A stretch of DNA of 64,000 bases. Source: Chloroflexota bacterium. GTDB taxonomy: Bacteria > Chloroflexota > Limnocylindria > QHBO01. A program made the position numbers and the translations under genes. The DNA is taken from the NCBI GenBank assembly GCA_025699005.1, contig JAILWI010000001.1, positions 124,001 to 188,000 of the forward strand, written 5' to 3'. Below the pieces are notes generated by a model. It was not told where the DNA came from, did no database searches, and saw nothing but the letters and a program-made list of their open reading frames with translations. Below, in pieces: positions 58,944-64,000 of this stretch (position 1 is its first letter; each line of letters begins with the position of its first letter).

Positions 58944-59663
58944 ATGCCTGACGACAAGCTGCCCACCCCTGAACGCGTGCTCGTCGTCGCGGCGCACCCG
59001 GATGACATCGAGTTCGGCGCCGCCGGCACGGTCGCGCGCTGGATCGGCGAGGGCACGAGCGTTCGCTACCTGCTCGCCACTCGCGGCGACAAGGGCAGCG
59101 ACGATCCCGGCGCCGACCTGGCGGAGCTCGCCGCGCTCCGCGAGGCCGAGCAGCGCAGCGCCGCCGATGAACTCGGCGTGGAGGGCGTCGACTTCCTCGA
59201 TGAGCCGGATGGACAGGTCGAGCCGTCGCTCCGGCTGCGCGAGCTCTTCACGCGGGCCATCCGCGCCTATCGGCCCGAGATCGTCATGACGCACGACCCG
59301 ACGGTGCTGTTCGTGAACAACGAGTGGGTGAACCATCCCGATCACCGGGCGGTCGGCCAGGCGACCGTCGACGCGGTGTTTCCCACCGCGCGCGACCCGC
59401 TCAACTTCCGGGAGCACCTCGACGAGGGCCTCGAGGCGTGGAAGGTGGCCGAGCTCTACCTGTGGAGCACGAACGAGGCGAACCGGCTCGTCGATATCGG
59501 CGCCACGGTCGACCGCAAGATCGCCGCGCTCGCGCGCCACGCGAGCCAGTTCCGCAACTTCGACGAGATCGCTCGCTGGGTACGCAGGAGGAGTGAGGAG
59601 CTGGGAGAACGGGCCGGCTACCGGGCCGCCGAGGGATTTCGACGCGTGACCCTGGCCCGATGA
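58944..59663 (+). CDS. PIG-L/LmbE-family N-acetylglucosaminyl deacetylase
   Basis: A 239-residue LmbE-like protein. VVAAHPDDIEFGAAG holds the HPDD zinc/catalytic motif, TRGDKGSDD follows, and WVNHPDHRAVGQ supplies the second zinc histidine. The family removes acetyl groups from GlcNAc conjugates, in low-molecular-weight thiol synthesis (MshB, BshB) or envelope glycans. Substrate not determined. TACGAT at 58925-58930 could be its promoter. It shares ATGA with the penicillin-binding lipoprotein gene, hinting at an envelope role. Confidence 0.85.
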   Translation: MPDDKLPTPERVLVVAAHPDDIEFGAAGTVARWIGEGTSVRYLLATRGDKGSDDPGADLAELAALREAEQRSAADELGVEGVDFLDEPDGQVEPSLRLRELFTRAIRAYRPEIVMTHDPTVLFVNNEWVNHPDHRAVGQATVDAVFPTARDPLNFREHLDEGLEAWKVAELYLWSTNEANRLVDIGATVDRKIAALARHASQFRNFDEIARWVRRRSEELGERAGYRAAEGFRRVTLAR

Positions 59664-61678
59664 TCCGCCGGCTCGGCTCGATGCGGTGGATCGTGCCGCT
59701 CGCGGTGCTCCTCGCGGCCTGTGGCGGGCCGGAAGGCGACCCGATTCCGACCCCGACCACGTTCCCCGTGGCTCCCGCCGACGAGGCCGTGGCCCTCGCG
59801 GCGGCGTACCTCGACGCCTGGGCGGCCGGGGATTACCCCGCGATGCATGCGACGCTCGACCCGGTCGTCCGCCAGCGCTACCCGCTCGAGGAGTTCACCG
59901 AGGTCCACGAGGCGCTGCGCACCATGGCGCGGATCGAGGGCCTGCACGGCTCCACCGGTGACCCGCGGGTCGTCGGCCTGCCGTCCGAGCCGCGTCCATC
60001 GGAGTTCCCGGCGCCGACCCCCACGCCGTTCCCGTCGGCCGGTCCGTCGGGGGGCGCCGCGCCCTCGGAGGAGCCGGCTCCTCCGAGCTTCGATCCGGGT
60101 GAGCCGCTTCCCGGCCCGGTGCCCGGACTGGCCGTTCCGATGACGCTCTCGGCCGAGTCGGCCCGGTTCGGTGAGCTCGACCTCGAGCCTGAGCTGACGA
60201 TGGTGCAGGGGCGCGACGGGTGGCTCGTTCGCTGGTCACCGGCCACCGTGGTCCCGGAGCTCGGGACCGAGGGCGCGCTCCGCCTCGACCGGGCCCTCGG
60301 ACCCCGCGGCCGCATCATCGGCGCTGACGACACGATCTGGGCGCAGACGCGCGAGGATGGCGTCCGGGTCTACCCGCAGGAGTCGCTGGCCGGGCAGACG
60401 ATCGGCTACGTCGGCGAGGTCACCGCCGAGGATCTCGCGCGGCTCGGGGACACCGACTACCGGGCGGGCGACGTCATCGGGCGGAGCGGTCTCGAGGCCG
60501 GCGCGGAGGCGCTCCTGCGCGGCAGCCCCGGCTGGGCGCTGGTGGCCACGCGGCCCGACCGGCCGGACGAGGTCCTGTACGAGACCGCCATGGTGCCCGG
60601 GGCCGACATCCGAATCACGATCCGCCCGGCCATCCAGGCCACGGCGGAGGCGGCCCTCGGCCCCTACGTCTCCGGAGCGACGGTGGCGCTCGATCCGACG
60701 AGTGGCGACGTGTGGGCGCTCGCGAGCCAGCCGGCGTTCAATCCCAACGCGATGACGCTCGGCACGACGCTGGGCGGCGTGCCGCTCTCGCCGGCCGGGC
60801 CGGCGCAGATCTTCAACAAGGCGGTGCTCGCCGCCTATCCGGCAGGGTCGTCCTTCAAGCCGTTCACGCTCGCCGCCGCGCTGAAGACCGGGGTCGTCAC
60901 GCCCTCCAGCCTGGTGACCTGCCCTCCGACCTGGCCGTACGGCAGCTTCACGTTCCGAAACTACGAGGACCACACCCTGCCGGGCCAGGTGACGCTCGCC
61001 GAAGCGATGGCCTTCAGCTGCAACACGACCTACATGCCGCTGTCGCTGAGGGTCTACGAGCAGGACGAGACGGCCCTCACCGACCTGCTCTTCGAGTTCG
61101 GCTTCGGTGCCGCCACCGGAATCACCTATCTCGTCGAGGAGACGGGAATCGTTCCGGACGATGCCTGGCTGTCCGCGAACGGCCGCGGCGGCTACTCGGG
61201 TTTCGAGCAGATCCAGCTCTCGATCGGGCAGGGGGCATTCCTCGGGACGGCCCTCCAGCTCGCGAACGCCTACAGCGCCATCGGCAACGGCGGGACGCTG
61301 TGGACACCCCGGATCGTGACGGTCGCCGTCCTGCCGGACGGCGAGACGGTCCTCGAGGTGGACCCCACGCCGATCCGCCAGGTCTCCGTGTCGGCGGCCG
61401 ACCTGGCCTACGTGACCGACACGCTGGTGGCCGTCACCACCCTTTCCTACGGGACCGGCACGGCCGCGTTCAGCGGGTTCGGCGTCCCGGTCGCGGGCAA
61501 GTCGGGGACCGCCGAGACCGGGACCCCGGACCCGCACGCCTGGTTCCCCGCCTTCGCGCCGGCCGGCTCACCGACCGTGAGCGTGGCGACGGTGCTGCCG
61601 AACATTCCTCTCGGAACGGGTGGCTCGGACGCCGCCCCCCTCGTCCGACGCGTGATGGCCGCGCACTTTGCGAACTGA
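59660..61678 (+). CDS. Penicillin-binding lipoprotein (transpeptidase with NTF2-like domain)
   Basis: A 672-residue exported protein with lipobox LLAAC. An NTF2-like MecA_N domain (residues about 40-190) is interrupted by a Pro/Ser-rich insert, followed by the PBP dimerisation region (GRIIGADDTIWA, IGRSGLEAGAEALLRG) and a transpeptidase domain with SxxK (AGSSFKPF), SCN (FSCNTTY) and KSGTAETG. It cross-links peptidoglycan and resembles MecA/PbpA-type class B PBPs. Lipid anchoring instead of a TM helix is unusual for class B PBPs. It overlaps the PIG-L gene by ATGA. Confidence 0.91.
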   Translation: MIRRLGSMRWIVPLAVLLAACGGPEGDPIPTPTTFPVAPADEAVALAAAYLDAWAAGDYPAMHATLDPVVRQRYPLEEFTEVHEALRTMARIEGLHGSTGDPRVVGLPSEPRPSEFPAPTPTPFPSAGPSGGAAPSEEPAPPSFDPGEPLPGPVPGLAVPMTLSAESARFGELDLEPELTMVQGRDGWLVRWSPATVVPELGTEGALRLDRALGPRGRIIGADDTIWAQTREDGVRVYPQESLAGQTIGYVGEVTAEDLARLGDTDYRAGDVIGRSGLEAGAEALLRGSPGWALVATRPDRPDEVLYETAMVPGADIRITIRPAIQATAEAALGPYVSGATVALDPTSGDVWALASQPAFNPNAMTLGTTLGGVPLSPAGPAQIFNKAVLAAYPAGSSFKPFTLAAALKTGVVTPSSLVTCPPTWPYGSFTFRNYEDHTLPGQVTLAEAMAFSCNTTYMPLSLRVYEQDETALTDLLFEFGFGAATGITYLVEETGIVPDDAWLSANGRGGYSGFEQIQLSIGQGAFLGTALQLANAYSAIGNGGTLWTPRIVTVAVLPDGETVLEVDPTPIRQVSVSAADLAYVTDTLVAVTTLSYGTGTAAFSGFGVPVAGKSGTAETGTPDPHAWFPAFAPAGSPTVSVATVLPNIPLGTGGSDAAPLVRRVMAAHFAN

Positions 61679-61786
61679 CCGTCGCGCGGCTCGCCTTGCG
61701 CCCCACGAGCCTGAGCGGGTAGCATCGGTCCTGCCGCTCCTTTACGCCTCATGGTCTAACGCCGCCCGGAGAGCGACCACGACGCC
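61679..61786 (+). promoter_or_regulatory. Leader of the FAD/Fe-S-cytochrome b operon
   Basis: TAGCAT at about 61721 is a -10 candidate, which would give a leader of about 60 nt. GGAGAG at 61768-61773 could be the ribosome site for GTG 61787. A second possible hexamer (TCTAAC) lies nearer the gene. Confidence 0.4.
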
Positions 61787-63760
61787 GTGATCTCAGATAC
61801 CGCGATTCCGCTGAGGTTCCAGACTGCCGAGGTCGGCGTGGACTGGCTTCAGTGCAACATCGAGTGCCAGGAAGGCTGCCCGGTCAACACGAACTGCCGT
61901 GGCTACCTCATGCTGGCCGCGGAGGGGCGGTTCGAAGAGGGATACATCCTGGCCCGCGACCCGAACCCGGTCGCTGCGATCTGCGGCTACGTGTGCAGCG
62001 CGCCCTGCGAGAAGGCCTGCCGCCGCGCCGACATCGACAAGCCGCTCGCCATCCGGGCCATGAAGCGGTTCCTCGTCGACTGGCACTACGGCAACAACAT
62101 GCCCGACAACGTCGTGGTCCAGGCACCGACCGGGCGGAGCGTCGCCATCGTCGGCGCCGGCCCCGCGGGCCTGGCCGCTGCCAAGGAGCTCGGCAGCTGG
62201 GGTCACGAGGTCCACGTCTACGAGGCGCTTCCCTCGGGCGGTGGCACGACCCTCATCGGCGTTCCGGCGTTCCGGCTGCCCCGCGACGTGATCGAGCTCG
62301 ACGTGAACTGGGTCGCCAAGCACGGGGTCCAGTTCCACTACAACGTCGAGATCGGACGCGACATCACGCTCGAGCAGCTGCGCGAGCGACACGATGCGGT
62401 CGTCGTCGCCACCGGCTGCATGTACCCGGTCGCCATGAACACCCCGGGCGAGGAGCTCGACGGTGTGATCTACGGTGTCGACTTCCTCAAGCGCGCCAAC
62501 CTGGGCCAGCCGCAGTGGGTCGGCGAGCACGTCGTCATCATCGGCGGCGGCTACACCGCCATGGACTCGTCGCGCACCGCCCTGCGCCTGGGTGCCAAGA
62601 CGTCGACCATCGTCTACCGCCGCGGCCCGGACGAGATGGTCGTCGACGAGGAGGAGCAGCACGAGACCCGCTTCGAGGGCGTGCAGTTCGAGTACTTCAG
62701 CTCTCCCGTCGAGGTCCTCGCCGGGCCGGACGGCAAGGTCAACGGCATGAAGTTCGTCCGCACCCGACTCGGGCCGCCGGACGCGACCGGACGCCGCAGC
62801 GCCGAGCCGATCCCGAACAGCGAGTTCGTCATCCCCTGCGACATGGTCATTCCGTGCACCAGCCAGGCGTCCGACAACAACGTGCTCGGTGAGTACGGCG
62901 CCAAGCTGAACCGTCACGTGGGCGTGACCGATACCCGCACCGTCGTCGAGGGCGGATCGCTCTCCTCGTGGCGCACCGCCCCGCTCAACGGCACGACGCC
63001 GAAGGACGCGCACGGCAACTCGCTCAACGACCTGAGCTTCGAGTTCAACCGCGGCAATGTCGCGATCAACGCCGACACGTTCGGCACGAACGTCGATGGC
63101 ATCTTCGCGGTCGGCGACTTCGTCACCGGTCCGGCCACGATCATCGAGGCCGCCGGGCTCGGACGCCGCGCCGCGCGATCCGTCGACCGCTGGCTGGCCG
63201 GCCTGCGCGGGGAGGAGCTGGAGGAGCTGCCGGTCATCAACCGTGCGGTGATCACCCAGAGCCTCGAGCACGACATGCCGCGCTTCTACGAGGGCACGCC
63301 GCGCCAGGAGATCCCGATGGCGCCGCCTGAGCTGCGGCGCGACTTCACGTCGCTCGTGGAAGTCGGCTACGACACGCGTGGCGCGATCGACGAGGGGACC
63401 CGCTGCCTGCAGTGCAACCACAACATCAACATCGACGGCCCGCGCTGTATTCTGTGCGGGCTCTGCGCCGACGTCTGCCCCGAGGGCGTGATCTACATGA
63501 TCGACAAGGCGCAGGTAGGCGGCGACGACCCGGAGCAGGGATTCTTCCAGTCGTGGCCGCGCGGCATTGCCATGATCATCGACGAGGAGCGCTGCATCAG
63601 GTGCAACCTCTGCGTCGAACGGTGCCCGACCAACTGCATCACCATGGACCGTCTCGAGCTCGAGCGGTTCACGCCTGACGGGAAGGTTCTGTTGGAGAGC
63701 TACAAGGACAACGTGCTCGGACAGGTCGGCCAGCAAGCCGGCGCGACGGTGGACCGATGA
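61787..63760 (+). CDS. GltD-like FAD/NAD(P) oxidoreductase with additional ferredoxin domains
   Basis: A 657-residue flavoprotein. The N-terminal Fer4-type domain (CNIECQEGCPVNTNC, CGYVCSAPCEKACRR) matches the glutamate-synthase small subunit. Then come an FAD site (VAIVGAGPAGLAAAKELG), an NAD(P) site (VVIIGGGYTAMD) and a GDFVTGPATIIEAAG signature. The C-terminus has two 4Fe-4S motifs (CILCGLCADVCPEG, CIRCNLCVERCPTN). It passes electrons between NAD(P)H, clusters and a partner. The start of a cytochrome b gene overlaps its stop by ATGA, so the partner is probably a membrane quinol-oxidising complex, not glutamate synthase; no large GltB is present. Confidence 0.85.
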   Translation: MISDTAIPLRFQTAEVGVDWLQCNIECQEGCPVNTNCRGYLMLAAEGRFEEGYILARDPNPVAAICGYVCSAPCEKACRRADIDKPLAIRAMKRFLVDWHYGNNMPDNVVVQAPTGRSVAIVGAGPAGLAAAKELGSWGHEVHVYEALPSGGGTTLIGVPAFRLPRDVIELDVNWVAKHGVQFHYNVEIGRDITLEQLRERHDAVVVATGCMYPVAMNTPGEELDGVIYGVDFLKRANLGQPQWVGEHVVIIGGGYTAMDSSRTALRLGAKTSTIVYRRGPDEMVVDEEEQHETRFEGVQFEYFSSPVEVLAGPDGKVNGMKFVRTRLGPPDATGRRSAEPIPNSEFVIPCDMVIPCTSQASDNNVLGEYGAKLNRHVGVTDTRTVVEGGSLSSWRTAPLNGTTPKDAHGNSLNDLSFEFNRGNVAINADTFGTNVDGIFAVGDFVTGPATIIEAAGLGRRAARSVDRWLAGLRGEELEELPVINRAVITQSLEHDMPRFYEGTPRQEIPMAPPELRRDFTSLVEVGYDTRGAIDEGTRCLQCNHNINIDGPRCILCGLCADVCPEGVIYMIDKAQVGGDDPEQGFFQSWPRGIAMIIDEERCIRCNLCVERCPTNCITMDRLELERFTPDGKVLLESYKDNVLGQVGQQAGATVDR

Positions 63761-64000
63761 ACGCCGTGATGCGCTTCATCAAGGAGTCGGCGCTCTGGCG
63801 CAGCCTCTTCCGCCAGCCCTACCCGAACACCAGCCGCACCCGCGCGCTGGCGGTCATGAACAACGTGTTCCTGCACCTGCACCCGGTGCGGGTCAAGCGC
63901 CACGCGGTGCGCTACACGTACACGTTCTGCCTGGGCGGAATCAGTTTCTTCCTGTTCCTCGCGCTGACCGTGACCGGGCTCTACCTCATGTTCTTCTACG
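63757..64000 (+). CDS. Cytochrome b N-terminal region, 3' partial
   Basis: 81 codons are visible. After an amphipathic start (FIKESALWRSLFRQPYPNT) comes NNVFLHLHPVRVKRHAVRYTYTFCLGGISFFLFLALTVTGLYLMF, the first helix of a b6-type cytochrome b with the conserved LHLHPV and TYTFCLGG pattern. It would carry two haems and oxidise quinol. ATG 63757 shares ATGA with the FAD/Fe-S gene, so both are translated together. The rest lies beyond the window. Confidence 0.88.
   Translation, partial: MNAVMRFIKESALWRSLFRQPYPNTSRTRALAVMNNVFLHLHPVRVKRHAVRYTYTFCLGGISFFLFLALTVTGLYLMFFY

Noticed and set aside
1-64000. Mobile elements, prophage or genomic island
   Set aside because: I found no transposase, integrase, terminal inverted repeats or target duplications, and coding style and promoters are uniform across the window.

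Overview
The window is a gene-dense, very GC-rich bacterial chromosome segment with no mobile elements, rRNA or CRISPR. The gene content points to a Chloroflexota lineage, perhaps a soil or freshwater Ellin6529/Limnocylindria-type genome. Supporting content includes a GltD-like FAD/Fe-S protein coupled to a cytochrome b, a universal-stress-protein/GpgS fusion, DUF2254, PASTA kinase, LCP and WYL proteins, Ku with ligase-like proteins, and lipoproteins with Pro/Thr/Ser linkers but no outer-membrane machinery. This placement is inferred from content only and has not been tested.

Layout. 1-4.3 kb: a partial CCA-adding enzyme, a DeoC-like protein without its Schiff-base lysine, galE, and a Fur-family regulator coupled to a ZIP metal transporter. 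4.3-11.9 kb: a DEAD-box helicase, a ligase-like protein without its catalytic lysine, a glycosylglycerate cluster (MGS-like GT, UspA-UspA-GpgS fusion, glycerate kinase), and endonuclease III. 11.9-20.2 kb: tRNA-Thr, an FMN oxidoreductase, an LCP protein, two tandem paralogous lipoproteins, L25, and a two-component system followed by HtrA. 20.2-26.4 kb (minus strand): galU-pknB, trxA, then a Cys-rich protein with folC-folP-folB. 26.5-33.7 kb: small and hypothetical genes, tRNA-Glu, a KGG-repeat protein, an active ATP-dependent DNA ligase, a methyltransferase and OsmC. 33.7-35.9 kb: a lone receiver protein divergent from Ku, which is followed by a second ligase-like protein without a catalytic lysine. 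35.9-48.8 kb (minus strand): sulfurtransferase-WYL-CYTH-Wzy operon, DUF2254-CaxA operon, a lipoprotein, a 1111-residue HTH/GAF/GGDEF protein, and a YbaK operon. 48.8-52.6 kb: a TPP riboswitch followed by thiamine pyrophosphokinase and a YkoEDC ECF transporter. 52.6-64 kb: a hydrolase-fold protein, peroxiredoxin with tiny membrane proteins, YhaO/YhaN, PIG-L deacetylase, a penicillin-binding lipoprotein, and the FAD/Fe-S protein with the start of a cytochrome b.

Organisation. Most genes that begin a transcript have a TANNNT-type -10 hexamer whose last base lies only 5-10 nt before the start codon, which implies leaderless mRNAs. Internal genes are joined by ATGA/GTGA/TGATG overlaps or Shine-Dalgarno sequences. 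I used this rule to choose many starts. Eight of the nine convergent junctions have 17 nt or less between stops, so there is almost no space for intrinsic terminators.

The most unusual content is: two ligase-fold proteins that have both lost the nucleotidyl lysine, one in an operon with Ku; two palindromes in the Ku/receiver divergent promoter; the stress-domain-fused GpgS cluster; the DNA-binding cyclic-di-GMP-type protein; and several enzyme folds without their key catalytic residue.
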